A stretch of 64,000 bases of DNA. Origin: Planctomycetota bacterium. GTDB lineage: Bacteria; Planctomycetota; Planctomycetia; Pirellulales; Pirellulaceae. Position 1 is the stretch's first letter, and each line of letters starts with the position of its first letter. Below the pieces are notes generated by a model. That model was not told where the DNA came from. It made no database searches and saw only the letters and a program-made list of their open reading frames with translations. Positions 35,724 to 44,489 of this stretch are shown one piece after another. The stretch lies in NCBI GenBank assembly GCA_026692905.1, contig JAPLNL010000119.1, positions 186,001-250,000 on the forward strand, read 5' to 3'. Position numbers and translations under genes: made by a program.

Positions 35724-38700
35724 ATGTCCGTTTCGCCAATACGTCAGGCTCGCAAATCATCAACGCGAAATCGCAGCCAAAAGTCTGCCAAACAGGGCTG
35801 GATGAAGCGAATGCTTCGTCTGGAATCACTTGAACAACGGCAATTGATGGCTGGGGATCTCATGCCATTTCATAATTCGATTGCGGCTGCAGACGTGAAC
35901 GGAGACTTTTCGATTTCTCCATTGGATGCTCTGGTCGTCATCAACCGTTTGAATACTCAGGGGAGCGGATCATTGGCTGGCCAGTCGCCAACTGATATCA
36001 ACTCCTTTGTTGACACGGACAACGACAATAATTTGTCTCCGCTCGACGCGCTCATTGTGGTCAACGCCATTAACAATGGGGAAGGGGTCGGCGAAAAAGC
36101 ACAAGTTCGTTACAAATTCTTCTCGGTAAATGCCGACGGGACAGCAGGAACAGAGCTTCCCGATCCGAATCCATTCGACCAAGTTCCCGAAGCGAGCATT
36201 GGGATAGGCGACCGAATTATAGTTCGTACGCAGATGGCGGATCTACGGTCCGACGCGGGAAATCCTCAGGGTGTGTTCAGTGCTTACCACGACTTGTCGT
36301 ATACCAACGCAGACGGCTCGGCAGCGGAAAAACTGCAGTTCCAGTGGGGCGAATATAATCAAATAGACATTGGTAATAGTGTTCGTGGCGGTACGTTCAC
36401 CATTAAGTTCGGAACTCAAACGACTGCTCCCATCGCTCCTGCCTTTATTACGACCGGTACTGGCGTAAAGATCTATGACGCGACTGGTACAGCGACGAAT
36501 ATTCGCAATGGCTTGCAAGCCTTGTCATCCATCGGAACTGGAAATGTGACAGTTCGGACGCTCACCAATTCAAGCACATCCAGATTTGGTGTTAACTTCA
36601 TTGGGAGCCTCGCACACGTCGACGTTCCAGATGTTTTGGAGGTTGGAACGAACAATCTCGTTGATGGAGCGGTGCCCCCCGTTGCTGTTTCTTTGACAAT
36701 CGGCCAAAACACCGCGGACCCTGGCCTGGATCTTGTAGCGTCGGTTGCCCGAAACAATTTTTTGAAATCGGCTAACGCCTTTGGCACCGAAACTGGCCTG
36801 GAATATATCAATGGTTTGGACGGTCGTTTGTTGCCAGCGGTGGCTGGTTCGCCGACCCGCACCATTACTTTGTTGGGAGGATTCTCGAACAAGAATAGTC
36901 TCAAGCTTGTGGAAGCCGTCGAATTTGTCAGTGTCGTCGATACGCTTTTCAAGGGAACTTCGGTTGGCATAATTAATCTGTCAGCAAATACTTCTCCGCC
37001 ACCCGCTTCCGGTTCATCAGGCAACAATCTTGGGATCGCATTGTACGGTGGCCTTGCCCAGTATCTGGCGTCTAATGTGGTTGTGTTGGGTACGGGCAAA
37101 ATCAACATCAACGACAAGCTAACGGCAAACACGGATACGGCGTCGGTTGCTGAAGACTCTGGCCAAACGATTGTCAATGTTGTGGCGAACGACTTGAATG
37201 CAGTTGGGCCCAAGGCAGACATTCAAGTAACTGGCGTGACGCAACCTTCCGCAGGTGGCACGGTGACTGTGAACGGAACGACAAACATCGCGTTCACACC
37301 GGCAGCAGACTACTTCGGCCCTGTTACCTTTACGTACACGATTCGAAACAACGCGACGCCACCTGATACAGCCACGGGAACGGTATCGATCAACGTTACT
37401 GCAGTCAACGATGCCCCGAGGGTTGTAGCCACTGCGTTTTCCGTCGCAGAGGATCCAGCGACTCCGCTCGTGATAACTGCGGCCCAGATTTTCACTCCTG
37501 GCCCAGCTAACGAAAGCGATCAGACAATCACTTTGTCCTCGCTAGGTACAACGCCCAATGGCACGGTTACGATTGTTGGCAACAGCATCAACTTCACCCC
37601 CACTGCGAATTTCTTCGGTAACGCAATCTTCACGGTGACCGGCACGGACAACGGCACTCCAACCTTGTCCACGGTTGCGACAATCACCGTGAACGTAACA
37701 CCAGTCAACGACGCTCCAGTGCCCTTCAACGGAACGTTGACTGTCGCTGAGGATGGCTCTTTGATCTTGATTGGTGCGGGTGCTGGGACCGATATCCTCG
37801 CAAGCTCGAATCCAGGACCAAATGAAGCTTCCACGCAAACCGTTCGACTGATTTCGATTCAAAGTCCGACTGCACAAGCCGGAACGATCACAACCGTAGG
37901 TGGCATCACCACATACAAGCCATCTGCGAATTTCTTCGGAACTGATACTTTCACTTACACGATTTCGGATAACGGCACACCGACCGAGTTAACTGCTGTC
38001 GGAACCGTGACTATTAATGTCACCAGCGTAAATGACGCACCGTCGGCAGTAAATGATACCGGCGAAACAGCTCGATTCGTTGTGCTTGGTATTAATGTTG
38101 CGAATTCGCTCGCTGTCATGCGAAATGATAGTGCTGGTCCGTTTGAAACAAACGATACGATCAATATTGTGTCGGTAACAACGCCAACCATTGGAACGGC
38201 AACGGTCAACGCCGCGGGCACCGCCGTATTGTTCACGCCGCCAACCGGCAGCTTCAATACGACTTCGACGTTCTCTTACACGATTCGTGACTCTGGTGGA
38301 TTGACTTCCACAGCCAACGTCGAAGTCTTTATTATTCCACCTGTTCTGCCATTTGCTTTAACGGATACCGCTAGCATTGCAGAAGACTCGAGTGCATTTA
38401 CGATCGATGTCATTGCGAACGACTTCGCAAATACAGGGGCCATCAAGAGTTTACTATCGTTCGCTCAACCCGCTTCAGGAACTGGTTCTGTTGTCCTCGA
38501 TAATCGATCAACGCCAACGGATCTAACCGATGACCGATTGGTATACACGCCATCAGCCGACTTCTTTGGCGAGGCCGTGTTTACGTACACGATGAACGAC
38601 GACAAGGTTGGGAGTGTTGCTTCGATAGGTACCGTTACCATCACGGTGACTCCTGTGAATGATCCGCCGACCGCGATAGGCCGAACGGCAACCACGAACG

Positions 38701-40391
38701 AAGACGTAGTCTTGAGCGTACCAGGAGCGACGATCACAGAAGGTTTGAGCAAAGGACCGGGTGAGGATGCTCAAACGCTTACGGTCACCAATGCTGTCAA
38801 CCAGACTCCTGGTAGCGGTACGGTCGCGATCGTGAATGGCAACATTGTTTACACGCCAGCCAAAGATTTTAATGGAACCGTTTTGGTGCTCTACACCGTG
38901 ACGGACAACGGCGTCAACAATACGACGCCGGCACCCCTAAGTGCATCCGCCACTTTGACGATCACCGTTGCGCCCGTCAATGATCCACCAGTCGCTGTTG
39001 CTGACTCTGCTGCTTCGACTTCAGAAAATCAAGCGGTAACGATTGCGATTTCAACGCTTCTTGCAAATGACTTGCCAGGGCCAGCCAACGAAAGTTCGCA
39101 GACGGTTTCGTTTGTTCCGTTTTCGGGTTCTGTTGCAACAGCCAAGGGTGGCGCTATGGTGTTGGACAACCGCGGCACGCCAGCAGATCTGACGGACGAC
39201 CGATTGGTCTACACTCCAGCTACATCGTTCAATGGAGCGGATAGCTTCACTTATCAAATTAGCGATGGTCAAGCGACTCTGTCCACTGCGACGGCTACCT
39301 TGGCTATCAACGTTACCGAAGTGAATGATGCTCCAACCGCCGCGAATTTGACGCGAAGTGTTTACGCAAGTGTGCCAACCGTCTTCGATTTGTCGGATGA
39401 CTTGGCGACGATGCCAAAGGGACCAGCCAACGAAAGTGGGCAAACTCTACGAGTTAGCCGCATCCTTCGTGACGCGACCACGATCGGCACGATTGTCTTG
39501 AACGCGAATGGTACGATCACCTATACGGCACCACTCGGAGCCAGCGGGCGAGACACGTTCCGATACGAGATCGTAGACAATGGAACAACCAACGGAGTTG
39601 CGGATCCCAAGACTTCGATCGGTACATTCAATGTTGACATCTCGCCATTTATTCCAAGCACAATTCGCGGAACGGTTTACGTCGACGACAATGCCACTGG
39701 CGTTATGGAATCAAATGAACTGCGAATGGGTGGTGTCGAAGTAACACTGTTCGCACCTGCGACTGCGACTTCTCCAGCCCGGACGCAGATAAAGCAAACG
39801 CATGCAGACGGTACTTATTCGTTCGACTTGCTACCGCCCGGCTTATATACGGTTACCTATGCCGTTCCGTCGTTCACCATCGATTCCCCAAGTCCCAATA
39901 CGTTTACCCGGACGATTGTCGCACCGGGCAACGTGGATGCTGTGTTCAATTTCAGCGTCCTAGGTATTCAGCCTGGTTATAGCAGCGTGCTTGAAAACTT
40001 GGCGTCCAGCTACTATGCCAGCAACCCAAATGCGAGAACCACTGGGGTTTACGCTGCCATCGGGGTCAATGGACGATCGGAATGGACCGTAGCCCGCGAT
40101 GGTTACCAAGGAGATACCTTCCAGGAAGTCGTGCTTAGCGATGATCGACGCAACGCGTTTTTCACCACCGTTCGCGGTGCCGCGCACGAAGTGTTCACGG
40201 CAACTTTGGACACAAGGCAATTCGTTGTGGTGTCGGATGGAAGCGGGCAAAAGATCGTTCGAGTTCTTGCTCGCAGTTCCGACTTGGTCTGGCAGCAAGT
40301 TTCGCTGGCTGCTCCGCCCGTACAAATTACCTCCCGGGCAAAAAGCTACTTGGATTCGGTGGACGAACTCTTCGAACAAGAGAATTGGTAG
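35724..40391 (+). CDS. Giant extracellular protein with dockerin-like and cadherin/Ig-like repeats
   Basis: Protein of 1555 aa. The N-terminus carries the planctomycete export motif LRLESLEQRQLMAGD. Two dockerin-like calcium repeats follow: DVNGDFSISPLDALVVINRL and DTDNDNNLSPLDALIVVNAI. A unique domain (about 115-470) precedes seven to eight tandem Ig/cadherin-like repeats of 90-110 aa, most joined by TPVNDAP-type linkers. An SdrD_B/Cna-B-like domain follows (TIRGTVYVDDNATGVMESNE). It is a surface or matrix adhesin-type protein. The ATG at 35724 follows TGGAAG. Codon-level repetition raises the chance of recombination between repeats. Confidence 0.85.
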   Translation: MSVSPIRQARKSSTRNRSQKSAKQGWMKRMLRLESLEQRQLMAGDLMPFHNSIAAADVNGDFSISPLDALVVINRLNTQGSGSLAGQSPTDINSFVDTDNDNNLSPLDALIVVNAINNGEGVGEKAQVRYKFFSVNADGTAGTELPDPNPFDQVPEASIGIGDRIIVRTQMADLRSDAGNPQGVFSAYHDLSYTNADGSAAEKLQFQWGEYNQIDIGNSVRGGTFTIKFGTQTTAPIAPAFITTGTGVKIYDATGTATNIRNGLQALSSIGTGNVTVRTLTNSSTSRFGVNFIGSLAHVDVPDVLEVGTNNLVDGAVPPVAVSLTIGQNTADPGLDLVASVARNNFLKSANAFGTETGLEYINGLDGRLLPAVAGSPTRTITLLGGFSNKNSLKLVEAVEFVSVVDTLFKGTSVGIINLSANTSPPPASGSSGNNLGIALYGGLAQYLASNVVVLGTGKININDKLTANTDTASVAEDSGQTIVNVVANDLNAVGPKADIQVTGVTQPSAGGTVTVNGTTNIAFTPAADYFGPVTFTYTIRNNATPPDTATGTVSINVTAVNDAPRVVATAFSVAEDPATPLVITAAQIFTPGPANESDQTITLSSLGTTPNGTVTIVGNSINFTPTANFFGNAIFTVTGTDNGTPTLSTVATITVNVTPVNDAPVPFNGTLTVAEDGSLILIGAGAGTDILASSNPGPNEASTQTVRLISIQSPTAQAGTITTVGGITTYKPSANFFGTDTFTYTISDNGTPTELTAVGTVTINVTSVNDAPSAVNDTGETARFVVLGINVANSLAVMRNDSAGPFETNDTINIVSVTTPTIGTATVNAAGTAVLFTPPTGSFNTTSTFSYTIRDSGGLTSTANVEVFIIPPVLPFALTDTASIAEDSSAFTIDVIANDFANTGAIKSLLSFAQPASGTGSVVLDNRSTPTDLTDDRLVYTPSADFFGEAVFTYTMNDDKVGSVASIGTVTITVTPVNDPPTAIGRTATTNEDVVLSVPGATITEGLSKGPGEDAQTLTVTNAVNQTPGSGTVAIVNGNIVYTPAKDFNGTVLVLYTVTDNGVNNTTPAPLSASATLTITVAPVNDPPVAVADSAASTSENQAVTIAISTLLANDLPGPANESSQTVSFVPFSGSVATAKGGAMVLDNRGTPADLTDDRLVYTPATSFNGADSFTYQISDGQATLSTATATLAINVTEVNDAPTAANLTRSVYASVPTVFDLSDDLATMPKGPANESGQTLRVSRILRDATTIGTIVLNANGTITYTAPLGASGRDTFRYEIVDNGTTNGVADPKTSIGTFNVDISPFIPSTIRGTVYVDDNATGVMESNELRMGGVEVTLFAPATATSPARTQIKQTHADGTYSFDLLPPGLYTVTYAVPSFTIDSPSPNTFTRTIVAPGNVDAVFNFSVLGIQPGYSSVLENLASSYYASNPNARTTGVYAAIGVNGRSEWTVARDGYQGDTFQEVVLSDDRRNAFFTTVRGAAHEVFTATLDTRQFVVVSDGSGQKIVRVLARSSDLVWQQVSLAAPPVQITSRAKSYLDSVDELFEQENW

Positions 40392-40414
40392 TCCGACATT
40401 ACCAGCGACCATCG

Positions 40415-40450
40415 AAAGCACCCGAAATCCTTCGGGTGCTTTTTTTGTTT
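40415..40450 (+). terminator. Rho-independent terminator of the giant surface-protein gene
   Basis: AGCACCCGAA (40417-40426) pairs perfectly with TTCGGGTGCT (40431-40440) around ATCC, followed by six T. It lies 24 bp after the stop codon. Confidence 0.93.
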
Positions 40451-40470
40451 TGCTTCAGCGAATTGAGAGG

Positions 40471-40646
40471 TAGCGAAACTCGTCAAGAGTTTCGGCCCGG
40501 TTGGCAAGGCGAGCGGCAGCATGAATACTACCCTAGCACGACGCGCGAGCTAGTGAATCAACTATCCAATTCACTAGCTCGCGCGTCGTGCTAGGTATAT
40601 CTGAACCCGCCGCCCGCCTAACCGAAAGTCTTGACGACTTCCGCTA
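40471..40646. repeat. Three-shell nested palindrome element (families C, E and A)
   Basis: Outer shell C: 40471-40495 pairs with 40622-40646 with three mismatches. Middle shell E: AAGGCGAGCGGCA (40506-40518) faces GCCGCCCGCCTA (40609-40620). Core A: 40533-40558 pairs perfectly over 26 bp with 40569-40594 around a ten-base loop. The whole 176-bp unit could fold into one long cruciform. It lies in the 420-bp gap between the giant gene's terminator and cysK. Confidence 0.92.
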
Positions 40647-40733
40647 CAGCTTCAAGTTCCGCTACAGCTTCAGCCGAATTCTTGCTGGAAGCCTATCTCA
40701 GAGACTCCTGTGGGCGATTTCTTTAAAAAAGCG

Positions 40734-40739
40734 TATAAT
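40734..40739 (+). promoter_or_regulatory. Possible -10 element for cysK
   Basis: A perfect TATAAT lies 74 bp before the cysK start. The matching -35 region is poor, so only the -10 is claimed. Confidence 0.3.
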
Positions 40740-40812
40740 CCAGGTCGTTGGGGAACCGTATGCTTTGCGGTTACCGAATTTAGCATTCCTTCCAGACGAA
40801 AGAGTTTTGCAA

Positions 40813-41754
40813 ATGGCTTTGGGAAAGACCTTTGACAGCGTTGTTACTACGGTTGGAAACACCCCGATGATTCGCATCAATCGATTGGTGCCACCAGAAC
40901 ATGCGACGGTCTTTGCCAAATGCGAGTTCTTTAATCCCCTCCACAGCGTCAAAGATCGGATTGGTATGGCCATGGTTGAGGATGCCGAACAAAGTGGCAG
41001 ATTGACCAAGGAGACTCATATTATAGAGCCAACGAGCGGAAATACCGGAATCGCCTTGGCGTTTGTGTGTGCAGCCAAAGGCTATCGTTTGACGTTGACC
41101 ATGCCCGAATCGATGTCGGTTGAGCGGCGTGCGTTGCTTCGTGCATTAGGGGCAAGTTTAGTGCTAACTCCAGCAGCCGATGGAATGCGAGGCGCGATTG
41201 CCAAGGCATCCGAATTGGTTGCGAACGACCCCAATGGTTGGATGCCGCAGCAATTTGAAAATCCCGCCAATCCTGCGGTCCACGAGAGGACAACGGGGCC
41301 CGAGATATGGGCTGACTCAGCAGGACAGATCGATGCGATCGTTGCTGGCGTCGGAACGGGAGGAACAATTACTGGAGTCTCTCGCTATCTTAAAAAGCTC
41401 AATCCAAATTTCAAAGCGATCGCTGTGGAACCAAAGCAATCGCCGGTGATCAGTGGCGGTCAACCTGGCAAACACCGCATTCAAGGGATCGGAGCTGGCT
41501 TCGTGCCAAAGAACCTCGATCGATCCATTATCGACGATGTGATTCAAGTGGACGACGAGGTCGCGTTTGAGTGGGGCCGCAAGCTTGCCAAGCACGAGGG
41601 AATCCTAGGCGGTATCAGCAGTGGTGCCAACATGTGGGCGGCAGCTCAAGTTGCTGCCCGACCTGAATTCCAAGGCAAACGCATTGTGACCATCATGTGT
41701 AGTCTCGGGGAGCGTTATCTCTCGACACCTCTGTTTGGCGATCTAGGAACCTAA
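40813..41754 (+). CDS. cysK: Cysteine synthase A (O-acetylserine sulfhydrylase)
   Basis: PLP enzyme of 313 aa that makes L-cysteine from O-acetylserine and sulfide. The PLP Lys lies in NPLHSVKDRIG, the substrate loop is EPTSGNTGIALAF, the phosphate loop is GVGTGGTITG, and the C-terminal part is GISSGAN. The ATG at 40813 matches the usual CysK N-terminus and length; the 75 codons upstream in frame run through repeat DNA. It is followed 23 bp later by a Tat-exported gene on the same strand. Confidence 0.94.
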   Translation: MALGKTFDSVVTTVGNTPMIRINRLVPPEHATVFAKCEFFNPLHSVKDRIGMAMVEDAEQSGRLTKETHIIEPTSGNTGIALAFVCAAKGYRLTLTMPESMSVERRALLRALGASLVLTPAADGMRGAIAKASELVANDPNGWMPQQFENPANPAVHERTTGPEIWADSAGQIDAIVAGVGTGGTITGVSRYLKKLNPNFKAIAVEPKQSPVISGGQPGKHRIQGIGAGFVPKNLDRSIIDDVIQVDDEVAFEWGRKLAKHEGILGGISSGANMWAAAQVAARPEFQGKRIVTIMCSLGERYLSTPLFGDLGT

Positions 41755-41777
41755 ACCAGAACTTTTTGAGACCTTTA

Positions 41778-42869
41778 ATGCATGACCCAAGAACGCATGA
41801 GCGTCGTCGGTTTCTATCCCGTTGTGCCAGCACTGCAGCTCTGACGCTAGGTGGGGCGGTGGCCGGACGGGCGATTGCCATGTCGCCGTTGGCTGACGAT
41901 TTCGCCCGCAATTCTCGAGATCCATCTTGGGACAGTGCGACTCAGAAGGGGCTCGTCTTTCTCCAGAAAACGCAGTCCAGTCTCGGACAGTGGAACACGC
42001 CCCCTTATCCTGTTGCGATCGGTGCTCTAGCGGGTTTGGCACTTCTTTGCAGTGGTTCAACCATAACGCAGGGGCCTTATGCGGTTCAGCTGAAACGTAC
42101 GACAGATTTTCTTATCAGCAGAAGTCGAAAGAATGGCCTCATTGGCGATAGCGACGATCAACGATACACGTATGGGCATGGGTTTTCGATGCTTTTCTTG
42201 TCTCAGGTATTGGGCGAAGAAGGGCTTCAGGATCGGCGCGATGATTTGATGGACGTGCTGACGCGTGCGGTCGCGTTTTGCGGTAAAGCCCAGACACCAG
42301 CTGGTGGATGGGGCTATGTCAGCGCCAAGGAAGGAAACGATTACGACGAAGGCTCCACCACGATCACGCAAGTGCAAGGCTTGCGGGGGTGCCGCAATGC
42401 CGGCATTGCCGTTCCGGCGGAGATTATCGAATCAGCCAAGCGGTACATCTATAAGTGCCAAAACGAAGATGGAGGCATCAGCTATTCAAGCCAACAGATG
42501 GGGGCTTCACGGCCAGCGATCACGGCTGCGAGTCTTGCCGCTTTGTACAATGCTGGTGACTATGAGAGCAAAAAAGTGCCCGAAATGCTCGCCTACTCGC
42601 GAAAAAATCTTTACAACATCGGGCCGGGCGAAGATTCATTTGGGCATTGGCACTACACATACCTCTATTATAGCCAAGTCGTCTACCGCCAAGGCGATGA
42701 GGATTGGCTTCCGTTTCGTGATCGTCTCTATGCCAGGATAACGGACGAACAGACCCAAGATGGTTCGTGGGCACAGGAGCAGAACTCGTATGACAAGGTA
42801 TACAAGACTGCCTGCAATTTGATCATGTTGCAATTGGATTTGGGTTATTTGCCTATCTTCCAGCGATGA
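41778..42869 (+). CDS. Tat-exported alpha/alpha-toroid protein (prenyltransferase/squalene cyclase-like repeats)
   Basis: Protein of 363 aa with a twin-arginine signal (HERRRFLSRCASTAALTLGG). The rest consists of repeats of the squalene-cyclase/prenyltransferase toroid fold, such as GLVFLQKTQSSLGQWNTPPY, AQTPAGGWGY and KCQNEDGGISYS. The DxDD acid of cyclases is not evident, so catalysis is uncertain. Similar proteins recur in planctomycetes with unknown roles. The start at ATG 41778 fits the Tat n-region; a TTG at 41766 is also open. Probably co-transcribed with cysK. Confidence 0.8.
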   Translation: MHDPRTHERRRFLSRCASTAALTLGGAVAGRAIAMSPLADDFARNSRDPSWDSATQKGLVFLQKTQSSLGQWNTPPYPVAIGALAGLALLCSGSTITQGPYAVQLKRTTDFLISRSRKNGLIGDSDDQRYTYGHGFSMLFLSQVLGEEGLQDRRDDLMDVLTRAVAFCGKAQTPAGGWGYVSAKEGNDYDEGSTTITQVQGLRGCRNAGIAVPAEIIESAKRYIYKCQNEDGGISYSSQQMGASRPAITAASLAALYNAGDYESKKVPEMLAYSRKNLYNIGPGEDSFGHWHYTYLYYSQVVYRQGDEDWLPFRDRLYARITDEQTQDGSWAQEQNSYDKVYKTACNLIMLQLDLGYLPIFQR

Positions 42870-42882
42870 AATAACTGGTCTG

Positions 42883-43002
42883 CTCGACAGTGGTGTACTC
42901 GACAGTGGTGTACTCGACAGTGGTGTACTCGACAGTGGTGTACTCGACAGTGGTGTACTCGACAGTGGTGTACTCGACAGTGTACTCGACAGTGGTGTAC
43001 TC
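42883..43002. repeat. Minisatellite: 15-bp unit, eight copies
   Basis: Unit CTCGACAGTGGTGTA repeated eight times without spacers; the seventh copy (42973-42984) is shortened to 12 bp. Copies are otherwise identical, which implies recent expansion. It lies between the 3' ends of the toroid gene and the convergent sigma-54 regulator, 13 bp after the first stop. It contains no stop codon in some frames, so it creates false long frames on both strands. Confidence 0.97.
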
Positions 43003-43082
43003 CATGGGGTCACTCTTGCCGAGTGAGCCCTTGAGGCGAAAGCAGCGAATCGAATATCGAAAATCCACCGTATGCAACGAGC

Positions 43083-44489
43083 TCATCCAGTTCGTTTGTT
43101 TGCCAAGTCGCTCTGATTGAGTTTGTTGTATAGTGTCTTGAGGCTGATCCCCAACTCTTCGGCGGCGGCCGGCTTGTTGCCTTGGTGACGTTGGATGGCT
43201 TCTTGGACTGCTAGAGATTCCATTTCTCGAAGACTCAAGGGATTCGTTGGCAAGCTGTTTGCCTTGATTTCCCGCTTCGCTCGTTTGTCTCCAAAGTGAC
43301 GCGGTAAGTGTTCTGGCAAAATCGGCGGTTGATCGCACAGGATCGTCGCGTGTTCGACTACGTTGGCTAATTCCCGGACATTGCCTGGCCAAGGATGCTG
43401 CTTGAAAACCGCAATGGTCTCTTCGGCAAAGATGTTTTCAATCGATGCGTGTTCTGGTCGGTGACGCAAATACAGATGCCGTGCGAGCGGCAAGACATCT
43501 TCCATGCGATCCCGCAAGGACGGAACGTGGATCTCAAATGCATTGATTCGAAACATCAAGTCTTCGCGAAAATCGCCAGACTCCACCATGGTTTCCACGT
43601 CACGGTGTGTGGCGCAAACGACACGAACATCCACATGGAAAGTTTGATTGTCGCCAACTCGACGGATGTCGCCGCTCTCCAAGACGCGAAGTAATTTGGC
43701 TTGCATGGCCAGCGGCAACTCGCCGATCTCATCCAAGAAAATCGTACCTCCGCTTGCAACCTCGAAGAGTCCTTCACGCTGCGCATCAGCCCCAGTGAAG
43801 GCCCCTTTTTTGTGGCCAAAGAGTTCGCTTTCGATCAAGTTTTCAGGCAACGCACCGCAGTTAACAGCGACAAACGCATTTCCGTTTCTCGAACTCTGGT
43901 CATGAAGAGCGCGTGCCACCAACTCTTTGCCGCAGCCTGTCTCGCCACGTATAAGAACGGTGCTTTGAGTGCGCGCTACTTTGCGTATCAATGTCAAAAC
44001 TTCCTGCATCGCACTCGAACTGCCAATTAGTTTAGCGGAACCCGATGGTGAGGACGCGGATTGCTTGTCTAGTGCGGCTGAGTTGCGTTTGAGCTCACGT
44101 CGCGCCGCAACCCGTTGCAACAAAGATTGCAGTTCGGACAATCGGCATGGCTTGCTCAAGTAGTCGATCACACCAAATCGCAGTGCCGACACCGCGGATT
44201 CGAGCGACTGCTTGCCAGTGAGGACGATTGCCTCGGTTTTTGGCGAAAGGGTTGCTGCCCGCTCGATCACTTGAATGCCGTTCATTCCAGGCATGTCCAA
44301 GTCGACGATCAGGCAGTCAAAGTTTTCTCGTTCGAGCGCAGCGACGGCCGTGTAGCCATCGGGGCAAACAGTGACACGATGGCCCAAATGCGGCAACTCC
44401 ATGCGCATCAACTCTTGCAGCGATGGTTCGTCATCGGCAAACAAAATGGAGAGCTGGCTAGGCTGCGATTTTTTCATGGGTGTTGTCAT
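43083..44489 (-). CDS. NtrC-family sigma-54-dependent response regulator
   Basis: Protein of 468 aa. The receiver domain (about 13-125) has acidic pocket DDE and phospho-acceptor Asp63 in LIVDLDMPG. A sigma-54 AAA+ domain (about 150-385) has Walker A RGETGCGKE, the GAFTGA loop and Walker B GGTIFLDEIGEL. A Fis-type HTH lies at the C-terminus (NKPAAAEELGISLKTLYNKL). It activates RNA polymerase with RpoN at unknown targets. It overlaps the end of the sensor kinase gene upstream by 32 bp, so translation is coupled. Confidence 0.95.
   Translation of the reverse strand: MTTPMKKSQPSQLSILFADDEPSLQELMRMELPHLGHRVTVCPDGYTAVAALERENFDCLIVDLDMPGMNGIQVIERAATLSPKTEAIVLTGKQSLESAVSALRFGVIDYLSKPCRLSELQSLLQRVAARRELKRNSAALDKQSASSPSGSAKLIGSSSAMQEVLTLIRKVARTQSTVLIRGETGCGKELVARALHDQSSRNGNAFVAVNCGALPENLIESELFGHKKGAFTGADAQREGLFEVASGGTIFLDEIGELPLAMQAKLLRVLESGDIRRVGDNQTFHVDVRVVCATHRDVETMVESGDFREDLMFRINAFEIHVPSLRDRMEDVLPLARHLYLRHRPEHASIENIFAEETIAVFKQHPWPGNVRELANVVEHATILCDQPPILPEHLPRHFGDKRAKREIKANSLPTNPLSLREMESLAVQEAIQRHQGNKPAAAEELGISLKTLYNKLNQSDLANKRTG

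Noticed and set aside
36473-37222. 249-codon minus-strand frame in the dockerin/cadherin-like gene
   Set aside because: It is a Thr/Val/Ala-rich mirror of the repetitive coding strand.
42883-43002. Possible CRISPR array
   Set aside because: Units are 15 bp, directly abutting, with no unique spacers and no cas genes.
42853-43392. Long frames with repeated EYTTV or STPLS peptides on the minus strand
   Set aside because: They come from the 15-bp minisatellite, which lacks stop codons in some frames, plus shadow of the regulator gene.
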